Origin: Cardiocondyla obscurior
Taxonomy: Eukaryota; Arthropoda; Insecta; Hymenoptera; Formicidae
Assembly (NCBI RefSeq): GCF_019399895.1
Contig: NC_091866.1
Span: 1,099,501-1,163,500, forward strand
DNA: 64,000 bases
Direction: 5' to 3'
The position numbers and the translations under genes were made by a program. This document shows positions 38,003-52,400 of the stretch, piece after piece (within the stretch, counting starts at the first letter, position 1; each line of letters starts with the position of its first letter). Below the pieces are notes generated by a model. It did no database searches. It worked only from the letters and a program-made list of their open reading frames with translations, and was not told the origin of the DNA.

Positions 38003-39985
38003 ATGCAACGAGTGTTGCGTTATAACAACATGAATATAAAACGTGCAATGAATGATGAAATGTTTCGCTAAGAAAACAACAAGTCTTCCACAAATGAAAT
38101 ATTCAAATTAGTCGTACATTGGATGACGGTGTCCTAAAATATCCGTCGGATATCCAGAGAAAATGTTACGCTCGGAACTTGGACGCGGTTACGAGACTAA
38201 TAAACTTTTTTATTGCGTCGTGAAGAAACCTATCTGTTTTATTTCACTGAAAATCGAGTCGAAATTGTCGTTTTAATAAAAAACAAAGACTGAACTCGAA
38301 AGAATATCAGAGCACGTTAATATGTTATATAAAAAATGAGATAAATTCGATGGTAATTTCGTTTACTAAAGTCAACAACGTTTGAAAATACTGTTTACCA
38401 CTATAATATTGTCTTTACAAGCAATATCACAGCTTGGTGACGCTTAAAATACTTACAGAAATGAGAGATAGATTTGGAAATAGCAAAAATATCGTTTTAT
38501 TCGTGGCTTGTTCTCGATTCGACGGTGATCCTAATGCAGATCCAAGAACTGCTGCGTGCAACGCTCGAGCTGATAACATCATCCGTCGAGCGTGATAGTG
38601 ACAGGTGTCATTATCGATTATGCACGATGCGCATAAGCCGCGCACGATTGTCGATCCGCCGCGCGTCTGCCGCGGCTGGATCGCGTATTCCATTTGTATT
38701 CGCTGCCTGACAGCCAAAGTTCACACGTACTCTCACCCTCGTAAGAAACCTGATTTCACGACAGCGCATCAATTCTCGTGCCGGTCATAACACGTGAGCG
38801 CGATGGCAGATTTCGATACTTATAAAATGGTTTCCTTCACGCTACAGGGACTTTCCCCCATGACGTTTTCAGATATGTCATTTATCTTAAAACGGGAGCT
38901 CAGACTCAATAAACTCGTCGAAATTGATCCGTCATTAATGTAACATTAATTTTATATCTCGTGCGGTTTCTTTGGCGACGTTCCTTTATACAAATTTCCG
39001 AATCGCATCACGAAGGCCGGACATCCTGCGAATCGTGCAGGATGAGACTGATGTTTAATCGCGCAGTTACGCGAACGCGTGCCTGTCGGTCTCATTAAGG
39101 TGCGTGCTGTACAATCAGCGAGCATGTATGCCATGTTGCACGTCGTATACGCGGATAAACATGTGGCGCGTCAGATATTATAGACGCAAGTCGGTAGTCT
39201 GTAACGGCCAATGCATCATGAGCACTGAAACGGAGTAGACGCCTATAAATATCGCTTGTGGAACCAAGTACAGAAATGCCGACGAGAGAAACGGCCGAGA
39301 TTGACAATAGAGAGGGTGGAATGGAGAGAGAGAGACTATACGAGAGACAGAGAGCGGTCCGGGATAGACCGAGAAAGTTTTCCAATTTGAAGCAATTAGT
39401 TTGCAGTACGGCGTTGGATGGCATGCATCCAGATAATCGAATATGGGTCAACGTCTAAAGCGGGATGGGGTCGTGCTGCGATCGCAGAGGCTGTGAGGGC
39501 GAGATGGGGTGCGCGAGAGGAAGGGAGTTTCCCGAGTGTGTGCACGTGCGACGGGATGGACCCGTCGCGTTTCTGGTATGTCCGACGCGCATAAAACCAC
39601 GTGGCACAATTCGAGAGAGAAAGAGAGAGAGAGAGCGTGCACCCGTTTTAGAATTCAGCCGCGCGGTAATCGATTGACCGATCGTCCCCGATCTACAAAT
39701 GCAATTGATCGATGAACCGAACCGGTGTCTTCGTACCTAGTGATAGAGCTCTAAAGTTTTCCGCCGTACGTACATTTGCGGAGCCCGGAAAAGCTGTTCG
39801 GGGTGAGACATACGGGAAAGAAAATTGCGGCTATCGCAATCCAGACGTGCATGGTACCCGTGTTGCTGTGCAATTTAGAACACTTTACGCGATACCGAGT
39901 TTAGAAGTTTAGAAGTTAGTTGCGATTAATATTTCAGAGGAACCAGTTTTACTAATGTCCATTTTTTTACGTTTTGTGATTACAG

Positions 39986-40033
39986 AATCCGAAGCCAGCT
40001 GGGAGGAATGGTGGACTTACGATGGCATTTCCG
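39986..40033 (+). CDS. CARP (CA10/CA11-like) gene, 48-nt internal coding exon
   Basis: This small exon lies between a strong acceptor (T-rich tract ending ttacag at 39980..39985) and the donor gtaag at 40034. Read with one base from the previous exon, it encodes an unresolved first residue followed by SEASWEEWWTYDGIS, and it leaves a single G for the next codon. It is symmetric: it enters and leaves after the first codon base. The WW-Y pattern matches the N-terminal edge of the carbonic anhydrase fold in CARP X/XI-type proteins, where vertebrate CA10 has a similar WWAYKE segment. These family members lack the zinc-binding histidines and are non-catalytic; vertebrate forms are secreted and neuronal. 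The phase joins exactly to 63770, completing a glycine codon (GISG-PSFWG). The upstream exon was not identified with confidence. Confidence 0.9.
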
Positions 40034-41247
40034 GTAAGAATTTTAAGTCTTAGACGCTTCTTGGCGCGTGGATTAATGAAAATTAATCAAAAAGTAGATC
40101 CCGGGATACAAGAAGCGATGTAAAAACAATTTTGTTAATGAGTAGCGTTATTTCGCAAGAATGCACGATTTGCTTTCGGACCGTGCGAGTTGTAAGAATT
40201 TGAAAAATTGAAAAAGTAATTTCCGCGTTTCTCACTTTTATTTATATTTCCGACTGTCGCGCGATATGATAGACAAAGTAGGAAACTTAACCGGCCCGTT
40301 CCACCAAGTTTGTTCATTTCGCGCAAAATTCTCATAACTACCAAATACCAAGGTACGCGCGACGTTAATAGCAGAATTAATGTTATTCCGGGGACGTGGC
40401 GTAAAATATATTACACAATTAATCTTATAATGTATAATATTCTCTGCAAACACATGATAATTAATCTATCATGTCTATATTTTCTTATTATAATAACGTA
40501 AGATCGGTTTCTAATTAAACTTGTAAAAAGCCGTTTTGGTGAAATTTGCACGGTATCGATGCAAGCGCGTCGTTCGTTAAGTGATCGCTATTAAATTCCT
40601 GAGAACAGGATATAAACGTTTCGTGAGCTCAGCCGGTCGTGCGGCTTCCTAATTTTCTTAATTTTAAGTTACGAGGCCATCGAGTGCCTCCGGGCGCCGG
40701 TGAATTTTTTAATCTCGCTCCATACCCTTCCCCGCCGTCGTAGTTTTTATTAAAAATAAGGCGAGCGCCGATAAGACTGCACCACGTCGGTCCTGGGTTT
40801 TAAGTTTAGTGTTGTTCCACCATGCGAGCCAGCTGCCACACGAAAAACAGTACCGTATACTCGGGCGTTCGCATAAAACGCCAAAAATTTCAGCTGCACC
40901 CCTTAGTCGTCCGGTCGTCCCCTCCCCCCGCGCCTTTTTCTTCGATCGCGCCAGCCCTACGAATTTCTCTTCAGCCTGTTGATGCCGAGAGGAAGTTGTT
41001 GATCTCATTTCGGAATTTACGAGCGCCACAGAATTTTGCCATCGATTAGCCCGAGTGCTGCAACGAAATTAAGCCCATTTCGCCAAGTACCAGTAATATC
41101 GTTATCGCGAGCGATATTCTTGCGACGGCAAACGCGGAACTTGTCGCGTCATCTTTTTTCCGCTGGCTCGGACTTTATTCCTTGATCTCCGTGTAATGCG
41201 GATTTAAAAAGGAATGCTTGAAACGAGAAACGCGAGAATTTCTACTT

Positions 41248-41270
41248 AAAAAAAAAAAAAAAAAAAAAAA
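41248..41270. repeat. A23 homopolymer
   Basis: Uninterrupted A run within the CARP intron. No retroelement body is recognised on its 5' side. Confidence 0.9.
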
Positions 41271-44200
41271 TATATTAATGAAGAAAGTACGTCTGTTATT
41301 ATCATATATTATAACTAAGAATAAAATGTCTTTCGTTATTTCATTAGAAATTGCATAAATTATAGTCACCATTTTTTTTTTAATTTAATTTACTCCGAAT
41401 GAAATGATTATCAGATATAAAGTACGGGAACTTAGTTTTTTAAATATTATTCTATAATTTATTGCGGCTCATCACGCGTCACGCGAAATTTTGTTTGCTG
41501 AAATAACGTTCCCCACTTTCGATACACTTACTTTACTGTTGAAACGGCTAGGTGACTTATTACCGTGATCGATGTAAAGGCTCGATTTTTAGGGTTTGCT
41601 GGTATCTCATATCGTGAACATATGAGGGTTCGCGTTTTACAACCAATAAGTGCACCCTCGGTCATGCACTTTGGACATTCCGTTTTTTCCAGATTTACAC
41701 AGAGTTCTCCTTTCCCTCGGGATCGCGTTCTTTTTCATTTACAAAATCTTTGATAAATTTAGAGGCGAATTTTTCTCCGCGAAAATCTGATTACTCGCCG
41801 TATTTTTTTTTTTTTTTTTAATTTTTTTCACGTTTGATACTACCATTTTGCCAAATAACCTTTAGCCGAGACTACTGTCAAAGTGCTCTTAAATTTAGCT
41901 ACGAAATAAAATTTTGTTTTAACCTACTAATATCGTGGGAATATAATTTCTTCTAAAGCGCGTTACCACATAATTCAAAACTTTCCTAATGAAAAATTAG
42001 CTGAAGATTCAAGACGAAATATAATTATAATTACATTATTTTCCTAATAGCTTTAACAGATATGTTTCTTTAACGTTACGCCGTGCATGTTTTGCCCAAG
42101 TATCAACGTGGAAGGCTGCCAATTTCACAAAGTCTGCGCGAGTGCAGCGTGCATAAACAATTGCATTTCCGCGTGTATTTATGCGACAGCGGAATAATCT
42201 GGTTACATTACAACGCAGATTGCAAGTTGAGCACTTATGCTTTTTTCGACCTCAAAATGCACCGTCGCGGCAACCGCGTTCGCGGAACGGCTCTGATTTT
42301 ATGAGCGACGTGCTGCAGTATATGATATATCTTTGATTTCGCCTCGAGGGTATTCGAGCAAACTGCTGGCTGAACTTTGCTACCGTTGTTATATTATAAA
42401 TGTGAGACGAAGGAAAAAAAAAAGTTTTAAGATATATTGCTTCGATTATTCGCGAACATGCCGCGTGTTTCAGATTACCAGCGTTCTTGGACGTCAGAAA
42501 AAAAAAATCTGCATTCTACGCAGCTAATTTTATCAAACTTGGCGCTGAGTGATTATAAAATTAAATCGTTAACATTTAAAATATTAGAAACCACGGGACT
42601 TATATTTTTTTTTCGTCGAGTTATTACATTAAGCAAAATACCTATGTTTCCTAATTACATACGAGGCTTTCATTCCCACGATGAATGCTAATTCATTGTG
42701 TACAATGCATTTAAACTGCGTTTGCGTCGATTTCGGAAGATTACACGGCTACCGCTCTCGTGAACGATTATTCATAATACGAGAAATACTCACGGCCGCG
42801 TAAACGAAGTCGTCGGGATTATTAGAATCGCGAATTGCGGCGGAGTCAATGTGAATCATCGGACGGGAAAAAACGCGCCGGGCGAGAGATGGCTTGCGAG
42901 AAAATCTCCACGGATGCGGAACTTTTCCAGGACGACGGGATTAAGCCTGGCGCGCCTCAGTCCTTTCCTTTACTCCGCCACGCAACTGGTAGTAGCATTG
43001 GCAGCACCCCGTTACTCGACGAACAGTTTCTTAAGCCCGAGAAGGGAGAAGCACTACGATGCAGCAAGATGAAATTTCCGCGGTGCGGCGAGAATATGTC
43101 TTTTCCGGCTAAAGACGCTGAAAAATGTAACGCGTTTCTTGAGGATTCGTAAGCTTCCAGCCACGCGTTGCATTTCTAGCGGAAACTCCATCACGGGCCG
43201 TTGTAAAAAAGTTATTTCAAATTTTAATACAATAGGCACGCGAAAACGTTCGCAATAATAACGGGGACGCCGACGTTTCTTTGAGGCGTTAAAAAATGTT
43301 TAAATGTAATAATGTTCTAATTAGCATCTGACGTTTGTATTATTAGCACACCTGCATACTTTCTATGCTTAATGTGCGCACGTTGATAAAGATTATTAGA
43401 ACACACGAGAGCTCGGGTGGATTTAATTTCGGCGAGCTGGAAAAAGAGGCGGCGTTTTTTTTTCTTTTCTTTTTTTATCAAGAGAAAATTTTGAATAGCC
43501 TATTTTCTTGTCGTCCAAATATTTACTTGAATGAATAGCCTTTTGAAACTACCGGGAAACGTACCTGGGTTGGGTTTGCCTGCTAAGTTTTCGGTAGCGA
43601 CTGAGAGTGCCCGACTACCCGGATATTTGCACATCCGCGTTAAATCACTAACACTAATGTATTTATGAGGGAGAAGTTAGACGAATCTCCATGCAATACG
43701 ATAATTGAAATTACCGCGCAAACCAGTTTACCGGCGGGAATTGCGGGCTCCTACGTTCTAAATATTCGAAAGCCTCGCGATATTTGCACAGCTATGTGGA
43801 GAGTGCTTGCTAGGCGGTGCGACAACTGCGAGAAGTAATTCCTCGTTGCGGAATAAGTCATCTCAAGCTATAAATGCATGTTTTTATGCCGCGGATTTTT
43901 TACGCTCTCTCATTAGGAATAAAATAAACCAGAACATTGCTAATAGAATTGCACGAATATAATTATTTTCTACTTTTGTGATGGTTCTTTTTTTTTATGT
44001 TACTAGAAGATGTAATTTATATTTTAACTTCTTTTTTTTTTTTTCTTTTTCCTTTAATTTCCACGCGCAGTTTGACAACAAAACTAGAAATTTCTTGAAC
44101 TTTGATACGGTCCTTTACCCAAATTGCGGAGTTGTGTCCGCTGTTCAACAAGCGTGAAATGGCCGGACTCGACGTTTGGATCCAAACGTGAACAAGGCGG

Positions 44201-46203
44201 AAGGAAATATCGAAATACGAAAGCAAACGCCGAGGCAATTTTACAAATGGTTGCACGAATACTGAATGTTTTCTAACAGCTGAACAGAGAAAACACTGTG
44301 CAGCTTCACGTAACTAAAATAAATATATATACGCGAAAAACGATGCGAAACAAGCGCGCATGGAAATCATTTACTTTTAATTTTCCAAAAAAGATATTAC
44401 ATTTTTTTACTATTCAATAGTTATTTTGTTTTTAATTATCTGTAAATTGATACAGACACATCTTTAAGATGTACTGCATTTAAAACGAAGATCTTCGATG
44501 AAAATAACATTTCTGAATATTTGATACGAATTTTCCAAGCTCTTTTGAAATATTCACTGTGTGTCCTGGTAGGTCACTTCTACGATACTTTTCGTGCCGC
44601 ACATGAATATCTCGCGACGCTATCTTTAGGAAGTTAAACGAATATACCGTATGCATTCCGCATTGCGTACTAAATCGGAATCCCTGGTATATATTTAAAA
44701 TATTAAGAATGTGTTTAAGAATTCTGATAAGCTTGATATATCCCGTTAGCTCAGCGCACAGTTTATCTCGCGAATACTCGACGAAGTATTCTTTTACAAA
44801 CGGAAGATATTTTATAAGTTTACAATGCAGGTGGGTTCCAATGAAATAATTTGCCGAATTTTTGCTTTAGCGAAATAACGTATCGTTTAAAATAAAATAT
44901 TTTATTATTTATTAAAACAATAAAATATCGTGCATACTTTTAAACTGCATAAAATTTAATGAAGCGCATAATTTCTTTTGTAACTTGATGCGAAAAAGCA
45001 TTGAAACATTTTATTCGTTGCAACTATTTTTTTTTTTTCTACCCGGTGCTTTTACAAATGTCATTGTACGAATCGACGCGTTGATGCAATTTATTCGCGG
45101 TGAGCGAGATTTATGGGACAGATATGAGAAATTTCCGCGATCGAAATTTAACTACACCAGAGAGGGAAGGAGCGAGAACAGCTGCTTAGACATGCTTAGT
45201 TTCTGGTAAGCAAGTCGATCATTTGGTCAATCAAAGTTTGCCCGAAAGCTCAACTATTCGGCTGGCGAGATTGCCAAGCGAATACGTGTTTGCAGCCTGG
45301 AACGGCCACTCGCGTGCGTAAATCCGGATTCCTACTTGGCATAGCCGAGCATACCGCGGTAATCAAAACCGTCTCGCGCTTACATATGCAGTAGTCCACT
45401 TTCTCGCACGCCAACTCTGTTCTGGGAGAAAGCATCGTATGCATTATTTAAAGAGCGAATAAAGAAATAAATTTAATAAATACAAATCTCACAAATGCTT
45501 GTCAGATCGCTTATGTGATCGTTTAATTCCGCTGAATACTATTATATTATTGAAAATTTACAGGCATTTAGTATGTCGTATATATTAATTGAATTAAAAT
45601 AAAACGTGAGTGGAATATTTGAAAAAAGAACTCGTTTTCACGCTCGACATTATTATGATAATTTTTAAGAGACTAAGCCACGTAAATTTGATCTGGCTTT
45701 TTTTTTCGGGATACAAGCGGAAAGTAAATTTTTGCGATATTTGTTTTCGAAATGGAAACGACGCGCGTTAACCGAATAAAAGTGGCACGTCTTCATTTGT
45801 AAAGTAACGTTAGATCCCGCCGTGGTAGCGCTTTCGCGCTATTTTAATATTTTACATGTTACAGATATTAGATTCTGTAAAAAGACGATCGAAAACTTTT
45901 GCGGTGGAGGAACGATGTTTGCCGTGGGATCGATATCGCGATTATTTATAAAACCCTCTACTGGTCTGTTAAAATAACGGATTTTTGAAGAAAAGCGTAA
46001 TTTTCATCAGCCAGCGATGGCACCGTGCATAGACCTCGATAACGTGATTCATTGGAAATATAATTGATTTCGCGTCGCCGAATATTATTTCGGGCCGGTA
46101 TATATGTATAACCCATATGGCACGGCTGGCGTCGTTAATGCAGGTGTAAAATGGATCGCGCTTTTCGGTGGCGGGCGTAACGGCGTCATAAAAATTCTCG
46201 CAG

Positions 46204-46491
46204 GTGAAGATTTATGCCGGCTTTTTTGACCCACTCTGCCGTCCCGCGGAAAATGATGCATTGATCTCTCCCATGACGCCGAGCGATGTGTCCGGCCGTA
46301 ACGTTTGCGTCAGGGTCAACGAAATTTCCATTGCGATTTATGATCAATGGGTCTGGGTCGCGTTCAGATTTAGTCGCGAATTAGAGCGACGTTTTGTGTT
46401 TCGCAATACGGGCCAAAGGTCAACTCGTGTACGTAAATCTGCGCTTTTCTTTTTCGAGCGTGTATCCTTTTTTTTTTCCTTCTTTACCTGA
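46204..46491 (+). other. Unassigned 95-codon ORF preceded by an acceptor-like site
   Basis: A ctcgcag precedes the frame, which opens with MKIYAGFFDPLCRPAEND and continues through a fairly protein-like stretch before degenerating into Phe-rich T-tract codons. No donor ends it cleanly and no family is recognised. It lies in the CARP intron and is most likely a chance ORF. Confidence 0.12.
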
Positions 46492-49400
46492 CCGTAATTT
46501 CGTTCACGCGCACGAAGTACATACGTTGCTCGATATGAAAATAAAACTGTGCGGCAATGTAATCTCTCGTTTTCCCCGCAAATGTCTGGGATTTATACGA
46601 GCGTGACGCGAGTGAAATTTTTGAAACCGTATTGCGGTTGACACACCTCACGTGTATAAGAACACTAATGAAATCCTGCGGTCCGCGACCGATGCTTCTA
46701 GGACTGCCAGCTGAATTTCTCGGAATTTCACTAATTTGCGAAATGTCATGGAATGTGGCCACATGGTCATACCGCACGTGTCCGATATCTGATCGACTAG
46801 TTGCCAAAGCCAGGGTTGGTTCGTGCATATGTAAGCTTTTAGCGGTTAGAATATCGGAGTTTCAGTGGAGGTGTCAATTTTCAATATAAACACGTACGTT
46901 TACCATATTCGAATGAAAATGTGAATCTTTTTATGTATATAAAGGGACGTAACATAGATTTTTATTTTTTATCGTCCTGTCAAATTTTTTTTATTTTCCA
47001 GTAAGTGGATCTTATTTATAATTCACGTTATTTTTATAAAGTTTTATCTTACCGTAAAATGTTTTTAGCAATTATTAATTAAATTGAATACGATTAAGAT
47101 TCATTGCACGTTACATCTTTGATCCATACACAGAGCGACGATGAAGTTTTGGGTGCAGATTAAATCGTCTCTGTCGCTGTCGCTAGGCGCGAATTCCGAC
47201 GCGAGAAATCAAGTCCCGGATAATTAACAAGCCGAATCGAAAACTTCTAATAGCTTCCATCTCTGGCTCCGCAGGATTAACGAAACGGGTCTACGCACGC
47301 GGAAACTTTGTACGGAGCGACGGTCGGCGCGTTGTATATTCCGTCGCGCAGAAGTTTGCATGAAGATTGCAAATGTAAGCGTGCGTCTATATCTGCGTAT
47401 ATATCAACAAAGTTCTTGCATCGTTGCGTTTTAGATTCGATAGAATCGAACACTCGATGCCGGAAGTTAGTCGAAGGTTGATTTAAATCAAATTTCATGA
47501 ACACACGGCGATGGCACGAGGGACCATCGCGAATTTTACAAGTTACATAGAAACGGCCGGGTCAGATAAACGATATCTTTATCTACGTTAACGATCGACA
47601 GCAATTCAATTGAAATAATGAATTCTGGAAAATAATTTATGACAGAAAAAAAAATGTCAGAAGCTACGAGTCCAAGATGATTTATATTGCTTACTTATTT
47701 ATATTATTCCTGAATATCTTAAAAGTTCTGATCTTAATCGCGTAAGAGCAAACGATAACGACGACAAATTAAATAAAATGGTATTTTTATGAGAGAAAAA
47801 TTCAATTACGAAAATGAGTGTATATTATTTATATATTTAGAATAATTCGCTGCTCTAAATCTTGTAATTACGTAGCAAAAGTCAATCGCGCATTAAACTG
47901 CTCGATATGCCGTCGTCGTAAAATTGTAACGACATTCTATTAATTAAAAGCTAACGTGATACGAGACGGGACGTGATTGAGAGAAAGAGTAGCGTTTTCT
48001 GGCTCGTTACGTTGTCCCTCACCTGACGTGTCACCGATTTTAATCGAAGATGGAAACGTCGAATGAATACTTTAGCACGCGGTCGAAAACTGGTGAGACA
48101 CGATGAACCGACAACGGCAGTCGACAAAACGCAAAATACGATCTCGCGGTTTTTATCACCGAAAACGCGATTCAGACCTTGATGAGGTGGGGAGGAGGAA
48201 AAGAGATCTTCCTCCTGTATATTTTTTCGCGTGCGTGTGGTGGCGCGTGAAACGCCACTACGGAGGGTAGAGAAGAAAGAGCGGGCGGAATTAAAGAAGT
48301 GGAATAAACATGCAAATGCCGGCCACTTTCCATCTTTATCACTTCGCGCTGAATGCAAGTGCGCCGACTTAACAGCGCGCGCGGTACGTAGGTCGCGGGA
48401 GAAGGACGTGCGAGATGGAAAAACACTCGGGGGATAAAGGGGGCGGTGGGCGACCGAGAGAGGGTTTTCTTTTCTTTTGCGTTGCGTTCATTGTCGCGTT
48501 TCTAAAATGCTTGTGGTCACGAACGCAAAGTAAATTGGATACCGTGGCCGGACTATTAAAGAGTTTATTTACAAACCAAACTTAAATCCATATTTCCAGA
48601 AAGCGGAAAGAACCGCCTCGCTTCCGTTACTTTATCTCACCCCCCTTTTCTTTTTTTTTTTTCCTCCTCTCGCTAATTCCGGTTTTTCTCGCTAAATCCC
48701 ACGTTTCCATTCGGATGTAGGTTAACGAAGTAATAAGTTTCTTTTAATCGACGAATTGGTCGACGCGGTGCGATTAGAAACGTGCTCTTGGAGTGACTGA
48801 AAGTAAATTTGTCACGCGCCCGATACACGTATTTTCTAGGGAGCTAGATTGTGGAGTGGTAGAGGATAACGGGCGGATAAAGCCGACGTATGTGCTATCA
48901 ATCACGTTGTCGTTGGTCGCCGTTGTGCATCACTCTTTGCGATGAGTAGTCACTCGCAGGCGACACAATCGTGTCGTTATCGCGTTACACACTGTGTCGT
49001 GATTTACGCGCGATATCGCATCTTGACAAGTTTTTACAAAACAAGTCCGCGTTTCTCGCAACAATTGTAAAATATTCCCACGTTTCTTGCACTTTTGTCT
49101 ACAAGTTCTCAGACCTGAAATGTTTTTAATAAAACTTTCAGGTTCGCGAAATACAAAATTGATCTTGCATCTTTTCGGATTCGTTAATAAATACATGAAT
49201 GTTATATGTGCAAGTGTTAAATGAAATTATCAATTTAAATGGTTTTTAAATTAATTAAAAAAAACTTTATTCTTTAATTCCTTAATTTATTTAATTATGA
49301 AGTTGATACTTTTATATCCTCTAATCTGGTAATCGCAAATTTGTATTGTAATTAAATGACAAAATCTTATCATACATTTATTTAATTTTGATCATCGCGG

Positions 49401-52400
49401 AGCAACGTATGGATTAAAGCTTGGGCATATTGAGCACACATCACGCGACGGGCAGCAATATAAAACACACGTCGTCAGCGCGCTTAATTAGCACCCACGC
49501 CGGTTAATATCCAACCCCGCGACCGCGATGTCGCGGCCGAATTTGCGAGCGTAAAGCTACCGGAAGGTGTTTCGCGGCATTACGGCTTTTTGCCGAGCGG
49601 AACGCCAACGCGAAGTGGTCCATGGAATTACGTGGAAAAATATTTCACGCCCGGTCCGTTTCGGGGAAGAACGGCGACGGGGGGTAGAGGGTGGAGAGAT
49701 AGCGGGCGCGGGAGAGGAGTAGCAGAAGGGCCGCACATAGAGATTAAACGAAATTATTTAAATGCCGTAATTTAACATCCTGACTACCGGCGGCCGGACG
49801 ATGCCGGGCATTGCTTCGCAGGTGTTGAACATGCATGTATGCATAGAATATGTTTCCGGAAAACCGACTCTGCTTTACTCCGCTGTACCGGTCCGGTCGG
49901 TCTATTCGCCGGCTGGCTGGAGTGCGCGCATACATTACTATAGCGACGTGCACCCCGGACATGAGGGGTGGAGATAGAGAAAGGGAGAAAGAGTACGCGA
50001 CGTGCGGATTTCAAACAAACCGGTCTTCGCGCTCCTGTATTTTCGTTACGCGAATACGTGTCTGTTTATCGGACGGGTCTGCGTCTATCTTTGCGTTTCG
50101 CCCTCGCCCTTCGTGTACAGGAAGTTCTAATTAAACGGGAAATTAACCGCATTTGCTTTCACTGATACCGCGCTTTCAGATTTAATCGTGATTGCTATAC
50201 GGTTACTTTCTTCCGGCAAAAGTTTATATTTCGTCGTTGTTTTATTCAACGCTACTCGAGGCACTGACGATCCCGTGAAACTTTTTACCGCTCAATGTGC
50301 GACGATATACGCCGGGCTTATTTAGCACTAAAAAGCGAATGTTCTTTTCGTTCCGGCGCGATTGGCGGCGCGCCAGCTAACGGCCGGAGTTGGATCAGAT
50401 TAAAATCGAAACGTGTTAGCACTTGTAGTTCAACGGCTAATGCTCCACCCGGAATTCCCGATGCGTGAAACTTGACCGTTGTGAACCGTGGTATCGCGAA
50501 GAAGGTAATGATAATAGTCGCCAGGAAGCGTAATAAAATATACACCAGTGTAAAGATTATGACACTTGCACGCGGTTCAATGTCCAAGGATATCAAATTC
50601 ATCCCTTTTCTAGAGTTTCGTGAACCTATGTTGACAGGAATTTAGGTCAGCTACACGCGATCGATTCGACTCGCCGAGTTCAACGTAAACGGGCAGAGGC
50701 CGAACGAGTGATCGTCTGATTGATTTTGTAACTGACGTAGATAGAGTGCGTAACTAGTAATTACTGGTAATGAATTAGTGTACCAGTAGATCTTGGCGAG
50801 CCTTTGAGGCTTGAACGGTATGAGATTTGTCGTAGATATTTTTGAGCTTTGAAGAGAAATAGAAATATTTATAACGCTTTTTATTATCAAAATATCCCAA
50901 ACTCTGTACTCTGAGAAATTATTCAACTTTTATTACAGATAAAACTTTGACTTGATCTCGAAAAATATCTGTGAATTATCTCGGCACATATATCCTGCGA
51001 TTGAGCTAGGCCGATTTTTGCCGAGTTGATTAATTCAGCTTTAAGTTTTACGGCGAAACGCGATTCGCGAATATTGCGCGGCAATACATTACGCGGAAGA
51101 ATGTAATAAATGTCTTTATGCACAGCTACGTTTAAAAATTGAAAGCAATAATGGCATCAGTAAAATTATGCCCTCGGAAAAAAAAAAAGGGTTCGGTGAA
51201 CGAACGGTCACGCGACAGGTGCTGTACCGTTGATTGCGAAGTTCTCCCGCCGTTCATAGAGTAGTGTGGATATTCAAATGAAGCTCCGAGCTATCACGCT
51301 TTTCAAGGAATTACTTGCAATATCACTGATACGAGCAATAAAATTACGGTTGCGGGAGAAAAAAGTATTCGCGCTCGAGAGGTCCGCGCGTTTTTCCGCC
51401 GATGAGATTGCCGGCTGTAACTAAATGTCCTTTTACTGCGAGCTTTGCAATCACGCGCATAAATCCACGCGTACGTACGCGATCGTAAATCGTAAACTGT
51501 GTAGGAAACTAGTCGATATCGGCAAGTAATAAATAAATATGTCCCACTGGCACAGATGCAAACTAATAAATCCGCCGTGTCTCCAAGTTAACCGATGAAA
51601 TTTCGGTCGATCGCGTTCGTGCGCGCGCGAGGGTTGTAATGAAGTCGTCGTCGTCGTTGCCGTCGTCTGATGAAGATACAAAACAGGCAGCTGCGTTATT
51701 CACACGATGCTCGGCGTAAAAGCTTCGATTAAACTTCTACGAAGAGTAGAAGCTCGTAGCCTGGTTCTCGTATACCTGTAAACGCGAATTAGCCGACTTA
51801 TCTTAGACGGAGAAACAGGAACTTCGAGATCGATCGAGTGCGAGTGCCAATTCAAGTCCGCCTACAAAGTCAATCGCCAATAAGAGATATTTCTTTTTCT
51901 TTTTTTTTTTTTGTTTTTACCGAACTCACTGATTACACAGAATAACTGGGTTATATTTCTAAAAATAATCTTTTATCAAAATAAGGTTAAATATTCGAAA
52001 TTGTATTAGTATTTTTAATATAAATATTTTTAAAGAAATCGATAAACCGGTAGCAATTACAAGTTAACTTGATTCTAGACTTGACCGTTATCACGAAGTT
52101 GCATGTCTGCGTACGATAGTTGTACGTATACATATATCGAGTCCGACGTTCATCACCATTCGTCATCGCGCGGACATACGCACTGTTGAGAACTGAATTC
52201 ATTAGCGTGCTACAGAAGCAATTGCCTTAGTTAATTAACGAATTTACAACTGCAGTTCTGGCAGATCGGTATGTCCTGTGCACGAGCGGCGCGACAGTGA
52301 CGATGTGAATACGAGCCCGGCGATATCGTTATCGTTTCGTGTTAAACTTCGGCTGAGCTTCGGCCGCCTGTTGGCGTTGCGAATTACACGTTGGTGCGCT

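Larger units (their letters stand above)
30725..39985. other. Presumed upstream or first-intron sequence of the CARP gene
   Basis: No supportable coding exon is seen. ORFs at 31651..31929 (+) and 31746..32114 (-) overlap each other and match nothing known. The stretch holds a (CG)6 run at 35371..35383, an AT repeat at 37971..37992, GAAA-type purine tracts near 37.27 kb and an inverted repeat near 33.4 kb. The missing 5' CARP exon may lie here or further upstream. Confidence 0.45.

Noticed and set aside
44740..44815. tRNA-like A-box (TTAGCTCAG)
   Set aside because: No B-box (GGTTCGANTCC) at the expected distance and no cloverleaf could be drawn.
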